Assembly (NCBI GenBank): GCA_038889235.1
Contig: JAWAHN010000002.1
Span: 14,356-78,355 of the forward strand
Source of the DNA: Candidatus Jordarchaeales archaeon
Lineage (GTDB): Archaea > Asgardarchaeota > Jordiarchaeia > Jordiarchaeales > Freyrarchaeaceae
Direction of reading: 5' to 3'
DNA: 64,000 nt
Below are positions 17,634 to 26,195 of the stretch, piece by piece (position 1 is the first letter of the stretch; each line of letters starts with the position of its first letter). Under the pieces are notes generated by a model that saw only the letters and a program-made list of their open reading frames with translations, ran no database searches and was not told where the DNA came from. The position numbers were made by a program, and so were the translations under genes.

Positions 17634-18560
17634 ATGAATGCAGTCGAAAAGGAGTTGGTTATAGTTGGCGGGGGCCCAGCGGGCCTTTCAGCCGCCATCT
17701 ACGCTTCGAGACTTGGGCTAAATGTCGTGCTCTTTGAAGCTAAGATGGTTGGTGGGCAAGCTGCCGAAGCTGCTGTGGTCGAAAACTACCCTGGCTTCGA
17801 CTCTATAAGGGGAATGGAGCTAGTTGAAAGAATGCGGCAGCAAGCCGAGAAATATGGATGCGAGATAAGGGAAATGGAAGCTGTGAAGAGGATAACGAGG
17901 GAGGGAGAAAAGTTCAGAGTGGTTACTAGTCTGGGAGAGTACCTTGCCAAGGCGGTGATAATCGCCACGGGTAGAGAGAAGAGGAAGCTCGGGGTTCCGG
18001 GAGAGGAGGAGTTCAAGGGGCGCGGGGTCAGCTACTGCGCCACGTGCGACGCCCCCCTTTACCGTGGTAAGAGGGTCCTCGTGGTTGGTGGGGGGAACAC
18101 CGCTGCAAGCGAGGCCCTCTACCTCTCGGAGAACGCTAAGGAAGTCCACCTAGTTCACAGGAGAAGTGACCTTAGAGCTGAAAAAGTGCTAAAAGAGAGG
18201 CTTAAGGAAAGGAACGTGGTATTCCACTGGAACAGCGTGGTGAAGAGAATAGAAGGCGACAAGCTCGTTAGGCGCGTGGTGATCCAAAACTTGGAGAGCG
18301 GGGAAGAAAGGGTGCTGGAAGTAGACGGCGTTTTCATAGCCGTTGGTGAGACACCGTCGAGCAGCATAGCATTGGAGCTGGGAGTGAAGCTCGACGAAGA
18401 AGGCTACATCATCGTTGACAGGAATCAGAGGACGAACGTTGAAGGGGTTTTCGCTGCGGGAGACGTAACAGGAGGAGTAATGCAGATAGTTAAAGCGGCA
18501 GGGGAAGGCGCTGTAGCAGCGGTCAACGCATACCTCTACATACGTAAGGGGTGGTACTGA
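17634..18560 (+). CDS. trxB: Thioredoxin reductase
   Basis: 308 residues from ATG 17634, with a GGAGAGGGG ribosome site upstream; the open frame extends further 5' without support. FAD motif VIVGGGPAGLSAAIYASRLG, redox-active CATC in GVSYCATCDAPLYRGK, NAD(P)H motif VLVVGGGNTAASEALYL and the C-terminal GVFAAGDVTGG are all present. It should reduce thioredoxin or a glutaredoxin-like protein with a nicotinamide or F420-type donor, acting in the cytoplasm. A paralogue without the cysteine pair lies at 31257. Confidence 0.93.
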   Translation: MNAVEKELVIVGGGPAGLSAAIYASRLGLNVVLFEAKMVGGQAAEAAVVENYPGFDSIRGMELVERMRQQAEKYGCEIREMEAVKRITREGEKFRVVTSLGEYLAKAVIIATGREKRKLGVPGEEEFKGRGVSYCATCDAPLYRGKRVLVVGGGNTAASEALYLSENAKEVHLVHRRSDLRAEKVLKERLKERNVVFHWNSVVKRIEGDKLVRRVVIQNLESGEERVLEVDGVFIAVGETPSSSIALELGVKLDEEGYIIVDRNQRTNVEGVFAAGDVTGGVMQIVKAAGEGAVAAVNAYLYIRKGWY

Positions 18561-18657
18561 GAAGCTAACACAACCACCAGCTCGTAAACGAAAATGGTAG
18601 CGAAAGCACCTCAAGGGCATTGTCCAGTCGCCGTAAAATCTGCCTTAAACCGCTAAT

Positions 18658-19266
18658 CTACCTTTTATCGCTTCCTAGGATGAAATCTATGAACTTACGA
18701 GTGCTCGGAGCTAGGGAGCCTGACCTCACTAGGTCGTTCCACTCTTCCACAATAGACCTGTAAGACTCCCACTCTTTTTCAAGCAGCAGCATGTCTTCAA
18801 CCAGTTTGTCGAACTCGAACTTTTTACCCCTACCCACCCCGTCACAAATTAAGAGAGCATCCGGATTAAGTTTAAACCTGCGTCCGCCAAGCCAGAGGAA
18901 CGGGAAAGCCCTACAATTCATCGGTCTAACAGGGTATACCTCACACTCACCTCTGTTAAAAATACACCTTCCACTCTTCTCTTTCAAAGCTAAGACCAGC
19001 TCTTTCCCACGGTCCCCTATAAACCTCGGTATACCTCTGTAGGTGTGAGCCACGCTGCTGGGGACATGTACCCCCTCCAGAAAACTGTGAGGGGAAAAAC
19101 CATAGAAGTTGATGATCCTCTTGACGTCTGCATCCGTCACACAAACCGTGTACTTAGAGCAACAGGCTCCACACTTCTGGCACTCAAAGCTACCTGGCTT
19201 GAAAACGAGCCTCAGCGCCCTGAAAGCAGCCTTAGGGAGGAGTTTGACGTCCAACCAACCGGTCAC
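18658..19266 (-). CDS. YkgJ-family cysteine-cluster protein
   Basis: 202 residues. The UPF0153/YkgJ signature is present: FECQKCGACCSKY near residue 28, then GRCIFNRGECEVYPVRPMNC and the conserved CRAFPF. Eight cysteines in this arrangement are thought to bind zinc or an Fe-S cluster. The family is widespread in archaea, and I know of no established biochemical role. It is divergent from the NAD(P)HX repair gene at 19338. Confidence 0.82.
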   Translation of the reverse strand: MTGWLDVKLLPKAAFRALRLVFKPGSFECQKCGACCSKYTVCVTDADVKRIINFYGFSPHSFLEGVHVPSSVAHTYRGIPRFIGDRGKELVLALKEKSGRCIFNRGECEVYPVRPMNCRAFPFLWLGGRRFKLNPDALLICDGVGRGKKFEFDKLVEDMLLLEKEWESYRSIVEEWNDLVRSGSLAPSTRKFIDFILGSDKR

Positions 19267-19308
19267 CTTTAAAGCCGGAGGGCTCGAAATAACAGTTTTT
19301 AGCTCCTT

Positions 19309-19316
19309 CGTTTATA
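19309..19316 (+). promoter_or_regulatory. TATA box for nnr
   Basis: TTTATAAG lies about 25 bases before the TTG start at 19338, so the transcript is probably leaderless or nearly so. Confidence 0.5.
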
Positions 19317-19337
19317 AGTTAATGGGGGTTTACGCTT

Positions 19338-20849
19338 TTGAAGATTATGACAAGTGGAGAGGTGCGGATAGCGGACTTAAACGCCGAGTTTCTAGGAGTC
19401 CCCCGCCTTCTCCTAATGGAGAACGCTGGGAGAAGCGTTGCAGACGCAATCTGTAATAGGGTTAAAGTTGAAGGGAAAAAGATTGCAGTTTTCTGTGGGC
19501 AGGGGGACAATGGAGGCGACGGCTTCGTCGCCGCGAGACACCTCGCCTTCCGCGGAGCTAAGGTAACAGTGATACTTGTAGGCGACGAGGAAGGCATCAG
19601 AACAAGCGAGGCAAAACGTAACTGGAACGCCATTAAGGCTATGTTTACCGTCGAAAAAATCTTGGTGAGAGATTCTAGGGAGGTAGTAGCACTTGAGGAA
19701 AAACTCGGCAACATAGACATCGTTGTTGACGCGCTGCTCGGAACCGGAGTAAGGGGAGAAGTAAGGGAACCCATCGCGTCGGCAATAGACTTGATTAACA
19801 GGATTAAGGGGTTTAAGGTCTCCGTAGACGTTCCTTCAGGGCTAAACCCGGACACCGGAGAGGTGTGCGGAAGGGCTGTTAAAGCAGACCTAACTGTTTG
19901 CCTCCACGCGGCCAAGCCCGCGCTTCCAAGCTCGCCCTTCACCGGTGAGCTCGAAGTTTATCCGATAGGCATCCCGCCTGAAGCCGAGCTCATAGCAGGT
20001 CCCGGAGACCTGGAAGCAGTGAAGATAAGACGCTTGCCTGAGTCACATAAAGGAGACCATGGGCGTGTGCTCGTCATAGGAGGAGGAAGGGACTATTCTG
20101 GGGCTCCAGCCCTAACCGCGCTCGCAGCTCTAGTTACAGGAGTGGACATAGTAGTCGTAGCAGCCCCATCTAGCGTAGCAGACACTATTCGTGCATACTC
20201 ACCAAACCTCATAGTGCGTCCTCTTCCAGGCGAGGTATACTCTCCCAAAGCACTTGAAAAAGTAAAGCGCCTCATAGACGGCGCGTCCGCACTAGCGATA
20301 GGACCCGGACTTGGGCTAGAGGAAGAAACCGTAGAAGCTGTGGTGGAAACGTTGAAGCTTGCTAGAGAGAAAGGCATGCCTACCGTCATCGACGCTGACG
20401 CGCTAAAAGCCATATCCGGGAAAGCGGAGAAGCTTATAAGCAGAAAAATGGTCTTGACACCACACCAAGGCGAGTTCTTCAGCCTTACGGGGGAAAAACT
20501 CCTCGGCAGGACTTTGGAGGAAAAGATAGAGGCTGTTAAAAGGTGGAGCAGGAATCTCGGAGCAACAATACTGCTCAAGGCGCACTGGGACATAATATCA
20601 GACGGCGAGAAAGTCAAGATTAACATCACGGGAAACCCGGGGATGACTGTTGGAGGGACAGGTGACGTACTCACAGGATGCTGCGCGGCGATACTCTCGT
20701 GGGGGAGAGACGCTTTTACAGCGGCAGTGGCAGCGGCATTCATAAACGGCAGAGCAGGAGACATCGCTGTCCAGCGAAAGGGATACCACATAACCGCAAC
20801 AGACGTGATCTCATACATTCCGCACGCAATGGGCGACGCTAACGAGTAA
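19338..20849 (+). CDS. nnr: Bifunctional NAD(P)H-hydrate epimerase / ADP-dependent dehydratase
   Basis: 503 residues. The N-terminal YjeF-N domain (about 1-215) holds LLMENAGRSVADAI and FCGQGDNGGDGFVAARHLA, and epimerises NAD(P)HX. The C-terminal ribokinase-like domain (about 225-500) holds GDHGRVLVIGGGRDYSGAP, DADALKAISG and the ADP-site motif NPGMTVGGTGDVLTG, and dehydrates S-NAD(P)HX using ADP. The fused form is usual for archaea. The start is TTG 19338, giving MKIMTSGEVR in line with relatives; an ATG at 19347 is the alternative. Confidence 0.95.
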   Translation: MKIMTSGEVRIADLNAEFLGVPRLLLMENAGRSVADAICNRVKVEGKKIAVFCGQGDNGGDGFVAARHLAFRGAKVTVILVGDEEGIRTSEAKRNWNAIKAMFTVEKILVRDSREVVALEEKLGNIDIVVDALLGTGVRGEVREPIASAIDLINRIKGFKVSVDVPSGLNPDTGEVCGRAVKADLTVCLHAAKPALPSSPFTGELEVYPIGIPPEAELIAGPGDLEAVKIRRLPESHKGDHGRVLVIGGGRDYSGAPALTALAALVTGVDIVVVAAPSSVADTIRAYSPNLIVRPLPGEVYSPKALEKVKRLIDGASALAIGPGLGLEEETVEAVVETLKLAREKGMPTVIDADALKAISGKAEKLISRKMVLTPHQGEFFSLTGEKLLGRTLEEKIEAVKRWSRNLGATILLKAHWDIISDGEKVKINITGNPGMTVGGTGDVLTGCCAAILSWGRDAFTAAVAAAFINGRAGDIAVQRKGYHITATDVISYIPHAMGDANE

Positions 20850-20985
20850 GCAAGCCGCCGGCAACACCCAGTGCCACCAGATAACTAGAAAAGGGTCGGT
20901 GATGTGCCTCCCATCAAAGGAGGAGTTGTAGGAAAAGTTTTTAATAGCGTCCCTTAATGATGGAGATGAAAAGGAGGAAGAAAAT

Positions 20986-21204
20986 ATGAGCGCACAGCAG
21001 GACACCGCGACCCCAGCGGAGGTAATAGCTATAGTTGACCGCACGGGAATTTACGGGGAGATAATCCAGGTTAGAGTTAGAGTATTAGAGGGGCCCGACC
21101 GAGGACGCATACTAACGCGCAACGTGAGGGGCCCTGTTAGGATAGGTGACATAGTGATGCTTAGAGAAACCGAGCGGGAAGCAAGAAAGATCAAACCACG
21201 CTAG
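20986..21204 (+). CDS. rps28e: Small-subunit ribosomal protein eS28
   Basis: 72 residues. The OB-fold S28e signature is evident: [20 protein letters not shown], then [18 protein letters not shown] and the C-terminal [14 protein letters not shown]. The protein binds at the mRNA exit side of the small subunit. A strong GGAGG site precedes the ATG, and a TATA-like TTTTTAATAG lies near 20938. In many archaea S28e, L24e and Ndk are adjacent; here they are in the same neighbourhood but separated. Confidence 0.95.
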   Translation: MSAQQDTATPAEVIAIVDRTGIYGEIIQVRVRVLEGPDRGRILTRNVRGPVRIGDIVMLRETEREARKIKPR

Positions 21205-21558
21205 CCCCTTTCTGTCCTAGTTCGCCTCTCAATTAGCTGGGATCTCGCCCACACGAGTTTACATGCTTCATGCTATTTCTCCAGTAATGTTAATTAATAG
21301 ATTTGTGCGCGCTTTTACAGCCTTCTCACCTTTATAAATAACATCGCACAATAACTGGAAGACGAGTGAGAGTTGCACGGCACATCATTTCAGGAAAGTT
21401 TCACTTCCACATATCCCATAGAAAAAAATCGAGTAAGCCCTAGTCCCAGTTCGAGCGCTTAACCACCGCATGAAGCGCAGCTGTGAATCATCCAATGGTG
21501 GTGCCTTACAATCCCCTTGCAGCCTCACTAGTAGTCTAATAGAAGTGGAGGGGGAGAA
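21205..21558. other. Intergenic region with promoter and long leader of the agmatinase gene
   Basis: A good TATA box, CCTTTATAAATAAC, lies at about 21330-21343, placing transcription start near 21367 and a leader of roughly 190 bases before the agmatinase ATG. The leader has no long open frame, and I found no known riboswitch or guide-RNA motif. A GGAGGGGGAG site at 21548-21557 precedes the start. Confidence 0.5.
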
Positions 21559-22455
21559 ATGAAAAACCATGAAGCCCGCAGCGGCTACAAAGGTCTCTAT
21601 GTCACAGCTAGGGAGCCATTTCTCGGGTGTTCCAAAACCTATAATGAAGCACTAATAGTGATCATCGGTGTGCCATTTGACGCTACAAGCACATACAAGC
21701 CTGGCGCTAGGTTCGCTCCCGCAGCCATAAGGGAAGCATCGTGGAACATGGAGAGTTTCAGCATTGAACGTTCGCTCGACGCGTGTTCAATACCCTTCTG
21801 CGATCTAGGAGACTTAGACGTGGTTCCAGGGGATGTAAACGAAACCCTCCGGCGCCTAAAACTAGTAATCTCTGAAATGCTTGAGGATCGCAAGAAGCCT
21901 TTAATCCTAGGAGGCGAACACACTCTAACGCTTGGAGCGGTCGAATGCCTAGGAGACGTAGGTGTGATACAGTTTGACGCACACATGGACCTGAGAGACG
22001 ACTATGCTTGTCAAAAAATTTGCCACGCAACTATTGCTAGAAGGATCACGGAGAAGGGTATCCCCTTAATCCAAGTCGGGGTTAGAGCATGCTCAAAGGA
22101 AGAGTACGAGTATGCCAAGGAAAGCGGTCTCACCCTAATACCAGCGCACGAAGTTCACTACTCTCTAGAAAAAGCCACACGCCAAGTAAGGAAGTTTCAA
22201 GAGCAACATGAAAAAGTGTACGTAACCGTTGATCTAGACGTTTTAGACCCCGCATTCGCACCTGAGGTTGGAAATCCCGAGCCGGGCGGCTTGACAGTTA
22301 TCGAACTACTCACCCTACTAAAAGAGTGCCAGAACATTACCGGAAGTGATATCGTAGAAGTAACCCCATCAGGCGGATTTACCGCCTTTACTGCAGCTAA
22401 AATAACCATCGAACTAATGTTCCAAATGCTAATAAAATATAAAAGGTTAAGGTAA
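21559..22455 (+). CDS. speB: Agmatinase / arginase-family ureohydrolase
   Basis: 298 residues. All binuclear manganese motifs are present: GGEHTLTLG, FDAHMDLRDD, CHATIARRITEKG and VTVDLDVLDPAFAPEVGNPE. Archaeal members of this family usually hydrolyse agmatine to putrescine and urea in polyamine synthesis; some act on other guanidines. The gene stands alone behind its own promoter and converges on a radical SAM gene, so context does not fix the substrate. Confidence 0.92.
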   Translation: MKNHEARSGYKGLYVTAREPFLGCSKTYNEALIVIIGVPFDATSTYKPGARFAPAAIREASWNMESFSIERSLDACSIPFCDLGDLDVVPGDVNETLRRLKLVISEMLEDRKKPLILGGEHTLTLGAVECLGDVGVIQFDAHMDLRDDYACQKICHATIARRITEKGIPLIQVGVRACSKEEYEYAKESGLTLIPAHEVHYSLEKATRQVRKFQEQHEKVYVTVDLDVLDPAFAPEVGNPEPGGLTVIELLTLLKECQNITGSDIVEVTPSGGFTAFTAAKITIELMFQMLIKYKRLR

Positions 22456-22469
22456 GGTTATAATTATAT

Positions 22470-23252
22470 TTACTTCATTTTTAGTTCTTCAAGTCTTACC
22501 ATGAAACCTACGTCTCTTTTTCTAATGTAGACATTAGGTAGTCCAACGGCTTCACCTGCTTTGATCATTTCCTCGAGTGTGGGTCTTCTCATTTTCCTCA
22601 TTTCATCGCTTCTCGCTAAACTTGGCTCGAATTCTTGCAGGGTGTAGCTCGCCTGCCCCTTTAGGGCTTTTTCCACATATCCCAATTTCCTAAGGGTTTC
22701 GCCGATGTTTCTCATGTGTTCTTCACTGTCGTTGACTGTAGGGATGAGGGTGGTTCTAACATCCACGTATGCGTCGCTTAGGAAGAGTGTTCTTAGGGTT
22801 TCCTTTAACCTGTTTATGGCTTCCGCTCCTTTCTCGACCCCTATAATTCTACTGTAAAGGTCGGGGTCGTTGAAGGCAGCCTTAACGTCAACCGAGACTA
22901 GGTTAGTGTGCCCTACGAGGCTCTTAACCACGTCTGGAAAGTACCCGTTTGTGTCGAATCCGAAGAGCAGTCCTCGCCTCTTACAGAACTCCGAAAGCTT
23001 AAGCAGGAACTCTGGGTAAAGTGTAGGTTCGCCCCCTGACATCTTCACGGCATCCACGATGTCGAGTGCCCCCTTGATGCTTGAGACGAACGCGTCGAAG
23101 GTTTTTTCGTGTTCAGGTCTGGCTTCTAGTATAGGCCAGTTTTGACACATTGGGCATTTGAAGGAGCATCCTGGAACAAAGACTACGAGAGCAGGCCTGC
23201 CCGGGTAATCTACGAAGCTCAGCTCAACGACTCCCGCCACAAGAACCTTCAT
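22470..23252 (-). CDS. Radical SAM activating enzyme, NrdG/PflA type
   Basis: 260 residues. The radical SAM cluster motif CSFKCPMCQN lies at about residues 29-38 after the typical LSFVDYPGRPALVVF. SGGEPTLYPEFLLKL and VSVDVKAAFND are the SAM-binding and barrel motifs. Proteins of this type activate glycyl-radical enzymes, most often anaerobic ribonucleotide reductase. No nrdD gene is in the window, so the partner is unknown. Oxygen-sensitive chemistry supports an anaerobic lifestyle. Confidence 0.85.
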   Translation of the reverse strand: MKVLVAGVVELSFVDYPGRPALVVFVPGCSFKCPMCQNWPILEARPEHEKTFDAFVSSIKGALDIVDAVKMSGGEPTLYPEFLLKLSEFCKRRGLLFGFDTNGYFPDVVKSLVGHTNLVSVDVKAAFNDPDLYSRIIGVEKGAEAINRLKETLRTLFLSDAYVDVRTTLIPTVNDSEEHMRNIGETLRKLGYVEKALKGQASYTLQEFEPSLARSDEMRKMRRPTLEEMIKAGEAVGLPNVYIRKRDVGFMVRLEELKMK

Positions 23253-23375
23253 GCCGGAGACACCGAAACGCTTTTTAAAAACAGTTTTGTAAGCACTTTA
23301 TAAATACCTCTGTATGCCTTCTCTTGAAGGCATGCAACTTGTTTTATTTTTGAAAAAGCTGGGAGGAGAGTGGCC

Positions 23376-23798
23376 TTGTCCGTCCTTAAAAAACCGTTTA
23401 TAGCCGAATTCGTCACAGTTGGAGAGAATAACTCCATCATTCTCCCCTCTAGCATCGCTTCTTCTCTCAACATTAAGAAAGGGGTGCGCGTCTTAATAGT
23501 GGCAGACGTCGGCAAGATGAACTTCGTAGCCTACCCCATAGTTAGAGGAGAGAGAATGCTTGCAGAGATAAAGGTGAAGATGCTTGATAAGCCAGGAACA
23601 CTAGGCATGATCGCAACTGAGCTAGGGAAGATGAACATCAACATACAGACTACAATCATCCCGCCTGGGTCCGGAGGCGTAGCCGACGCATACTTCATAG
23701 CAGACTGCACGGAGAGCAAAGTCCCCCTTTCCGAAGTTGAGGAAAGGCTAAAAAAGCTTGAAAACACAATCGACGTTGAAGTTAATCCCCTAGAGTGA
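23376..23798 (+). CDS. ACT-domain protein with AbrB-like N-terminus
   Basis: About 140 residues. The N-terminal 50 residues (FVTVGENNSIILPSSIASSL then KKGVRVLIVADVGK) resemble a SpoVT/AbrB swapped-hairpin domain. Residues about 65-140 are an ACT domain (AEIKVKMLDKPGTLGMIATE). ACT domains bind amino acids or similar ligands, so this may be a small ligand-sensing regulator. TTG 23376 is preferred over GTG 23370 because the GGAGGAG site would touch the latter. It is followed seven bases later by ndk. Confidence 0.75.
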   Translation: MSVLKKPFIAEFVTVGENNSIILPSSIASSLNIKKGVRVLIVADVGKMNFVAYPIVRGERMLAEIKVKMLDKPGTLGMIATELGKMNINIQTTIIPPGSGGVADAYFIADCTESKVPLSEVEERLKKLENTIDVEVNPLE

Positions 23799-23804
23799 CC
23801 GAGG

Positions 23805-24446
23805 ATGGAAGCCACTTTGGTGATACTGAAACCTGACGCTACCGTAAGAAGTTTTGTTGGAGCCTACACTATCAGGGCAATATTGGACCGAGGGTACAAG
23901 GTGACTGCCTTCAAGTGGGTTGAAGTTACAGGTGAGCTTGCGGAGAAGCATTACGAAGAGCATGCAGGGAAGCCATTCTTCAGCTGGCTCACCTTCTACA
24001 TTAGGGCAGCCCCAGTTGTGGCGATGAAAGTGGAAGGAGAAGGCGTAATACAGGGAATACGGAGCATGCTAGGTGCGACAATGGCTCAAAAAGCGGATCC
24101 AGAAACGATCAGAGGAAAGTACGGAATATGGGGTGGTGTGAATGTGGCGCACGCCTCTGATTCTCCTCAGACTGCGAGAAGAGAGCTAGAGCTCTGGATA
24201 ACTAAGGCGGGGTTAAAGGAGGGCGGAGAAGGGGAAGCGGAGGAGTACGCCAAATCATGTAATACCATAAGAGACTACACTAAGAAGCTTAGGGAGACAT
24301 GTAGAACCCTCTCTGAAAGAAAAATAGACGTCAACAGCGCGCGGGAGACCATAAAAAAGCTCCTCGTAGAAGAGAATCCTACGGCAAAGCTTCACCATGT
24401 ACTCAACTTAACAGAAGCAATAGTTCAAAGCTGCCTTTCCCCTTAG
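23805..24446 (+). CDS. ndk: Nucleoside diphosphate kinase with C-terminal extension
   Basis: 213 residues. The first 140 are a normal NDP kinase that exchanges gamma-phosphates among nucleotides: TLVILKPDATVRSFVGAY, MLGATMAQKADPETIRGKYG and the catalytic histidine in NVAHASDSPQTA. Archaeal Ndk usually ends near residue 150. Here about 65 further helical residues follow (KSCNTIRDYTKKLRETC to the end), with no family I recognise. It follows the ACT protein in the same direction and converges on eL24. Confidence 0.93.
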   Translation: MEATLVILKPDATVRSFVGAYTIRAILDRGYKVTAFKWVEVTGELAEKHYEEHAGKPFFSWLTFYIRAAPVVAMKVEGEGVIQGIRSMLGATMAQKADPETIRGKYGIWGGVNVAHASDSPQTARRELELWITKAGLKEGGEGEAEEYAKSCNTIRDYTKKLRETCRTLSERKIDVNSARETIKKLLVEENPTAKLHHVLNLTEAIVQSCLSP

Positions 24447-24468
24447 ACTCGATCTCACATAATTCTGG

Positions 24469-24672
24469 CTACTGACCGCTCTTCCCTTTCTCGTAGAAGT
24501 TTGTCCACTTGATTTTCCTCGGCTTCCTGCCCAAGTCCAGCATATTCTTTCTGCACTTGCTTGAGCAAAAGTGCAGCACCACTCCGTCACGTCTCACAAA
24601 GTTGATACCGGTTCCCGGCTCTATGTCCCTACCACAGAAGGAGCAAGTGTACTTCTTCAATCCAACCACCAC
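24469..24672 (-). CDS. rpl24e: Large-subunit ribosomal protein eL24
   Basis: Up to 67 residues. The treble-clef zinc finger is complete: [15 protein letters not shown] and [12 protein letters not shown], followed by [13 protein letters not shown]. The exact start is either GTG 24672 or a TTG a few codons later. The gene sits 22 bases downstream of the Rab-like GTPase gene and is probably co-transcribed with it. Confidence 0.93.
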   Translation of the reverse strand: MVVGLKKYTCSFCGRDIEPGTGINFVRRDGVVLHFCSSKCRKNMLDLGRKPRKIKWTNFYEKGKSGQ

Positions 24673-24694
24673 TCCAACGGAAAAACACTACAAC

Positions 24695-25249
24695 TTAAAT
24701 TTTTCCCTCCTGCGAGCCCTGACTACTCTTCTTAAATATAATCATCCTAGCTAAGTCGGCGAAAGCCTCGTTTATGTTCAAGCCCGTTTTAGCGCTAGTT
24801 TCGAAGTACAGCATATTATTCTTTATGGCGAACTCGAGCGCGTCTTCTAGGGGGACAGCTCGGGGCATATCACGCTTGTTCCCGATAAGGATTAACGGCA
24901 CACTACCACAATGAGTTCTAACCTCTTTGATCCATAAAGGCAGTCTCTCAAAACTCTCTACTTTGGTCAAATCGTAGACGCAGAAGCCGCCAACCGCACC
25001 CCTGTAATACAGCTGCCTGATGTGGCTGAACCTGTCCTGCCCGCTTTGGTCCCAGATCTGAAATTTAACCACTTTCCTCCCGAGGTGAGTGTCCACCTCG
25101 ATACTCTTCACGGCGAAGTCGACACCAACCGTCATCTTGTAACTTTCCTGGAATACACCCTCACTAAACCGCCTCGTTATAGAAGTTTTTCCAACGCCAC
25201 CGTCGCCAACTATCACAACCTTAAACAAGTACGCGTAATCCGCCGCCAT
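24695..25249 (-). CDS. Ras/Rab-like small GTPase
   Basis: 184 residues from ATG 25249, preceded by GAGGAGGGAC. All five G motifs are present: G1 GDGGVGKTS (15-23), G2 Thr40, G3 WDQSGQDRF (Asp67, in place of the usual DTAGQ), G4 GNKRDM (NKRD 124-127) and G5 ETSAK (150-154). The closeness to eukaryotic Rab/Ras is striking for an archaeal protein. There is no C-terminal CAAX-type cysteine, so lipid anchoring as in eukaryotes is not indicated. eL24 follows on the same strand. The partner could be the Roadblock protein at 43872, but that is inference. Confidence 0.92.
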   Translation of the reverse strand: MAADYAYLFKVVIVGDGGVGKTSITRRFSEGVFQESYKMTVGVDFAVKSIEVDTHLGRKVVKFQIWDQSGQDRFSHIRQLYYRGAVGGFCVYDLTKVESFERLPLWIKEVRTHCGSVPLILIGNKRDMPRAVPLEDALEFAIKNNMLYFETSAKTGLNINEAFADLARMIIFKKSSQGSQEGKI

Positions 25250-25358
25250 AGTCCCTCCTCTCTCCACCGGTACATTCTGTAATACCCCTCTAGCAAAAGC
25301 CTAAACGACCAAAGCACCAAGTAAATTGGTCTTCGCCTTAATTATTAAGATTTTTTAT

Positions 25359-26054
25359 CTATGTTTTACCGTTCCTCTTCAAAGTTTTGTCTCGCCCTAA
25401 GTAAGCCAACTTCGCGATTTCAACGAAAAGCCCGTTCTCGACTACGCCCGGTATATTGTTTATCTTCTCCTCCAACTCCCCGGGGTCGTCTATTCTGGGA
25501 AACTTCGCGTCAAGAATGAAGTTCCCGTTGTCCGTCACCGTCGGCCCAACTTTTCCGCTCCCATGGCGTAACTCTACTCTCGCCCCAAGCTTTGCCAGCT
25601 TCGCAGCGACAGTCTTCCAAGCCACTGGTATGACTTCCACAGGTACTGGCGTTTTAACGCCAAGTTTCTCTACCAGCTTCGAACTATCAGCTATGACTAT
25701 CATCTCTTCGGAAGAAGAAGCCACTATTTTTTCCAAAGTGAGCGCTCCCCCTCTACCCTTAATCAGGTTAAGGTTAGGGTCTATTTCGTCTGCTCCATCC
25801 ACAGTCAAATCGAGTGTCGGGTGCTCGATCAGTGACGTTAAAGGTATCCCGTGCTCCGCTAACAGTATCGCCGATTGGTAGGACGTGGGGACGCATAAAA
25901 TCTCCAACTTCTCCTTCTTCACAGCGGACGCCAAAACCTCTATGAAAAAGGCCACAGTAGACCCGGAACCAACACCCAAAATCATACCATCCCTAACGTG
26001 TCTGACAGCTGCAAGCGCAGCAGCCTTCTTCTCTTCCTCAACTTCCACGCTCAC
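25359..26054 (-). CDS. rpiA: Ribose-5-phosphate isomerase A
   Basis: 231 residues. The RpiA signatures are all present: LGVGSGSTVAFFIEVL, TVDGADEIDPNLNLIKG and RGGALTLEKIVASSS, with the substrate loop PVPVEVIPVAW. It interconverts ribose-5-phosphate and ribulose-5-phosphate for nucleotide synthesis. The gene is a single unit. On the minus strand a TTTTTTATTAG stretch about 40 bases upstream could be its TATA box. Confidence 0.96.
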   Translation of the reverse strand: MSVEVEEEKKAAALAAVRHVRDGMILGVGSGSTVAFFIEVLASAVKKEKLEILCVPTSYQSAILLAEHGIPLTSLIEHPTLDLTVDGADEIDPNLNLIKGRGGALTLEKIVASSSEEMIVIADSSKLVEKLGVKTPVPVEVIPVAWKTVAAKLAKLGARVELRHGSGKVGPTVTDNGNFILDAKFPRIDDPGELEEKINNIPGVVENGLFVEIAKLAYLGRDKTLKRNGKT

Positions 26055-26195
26055 ACCTCCTCCCAGAACCCCCCGCTGTTCTACTAATAAAAAATTTTGG
26101 AGTGTATACCGCGCTGCTGAGAAAAAAGGCTACCAACTAGCCTGGATTTACGCTTACTAGCAAGTGTAACCTTTAACGAGAGAAGTAGAAAGTTA

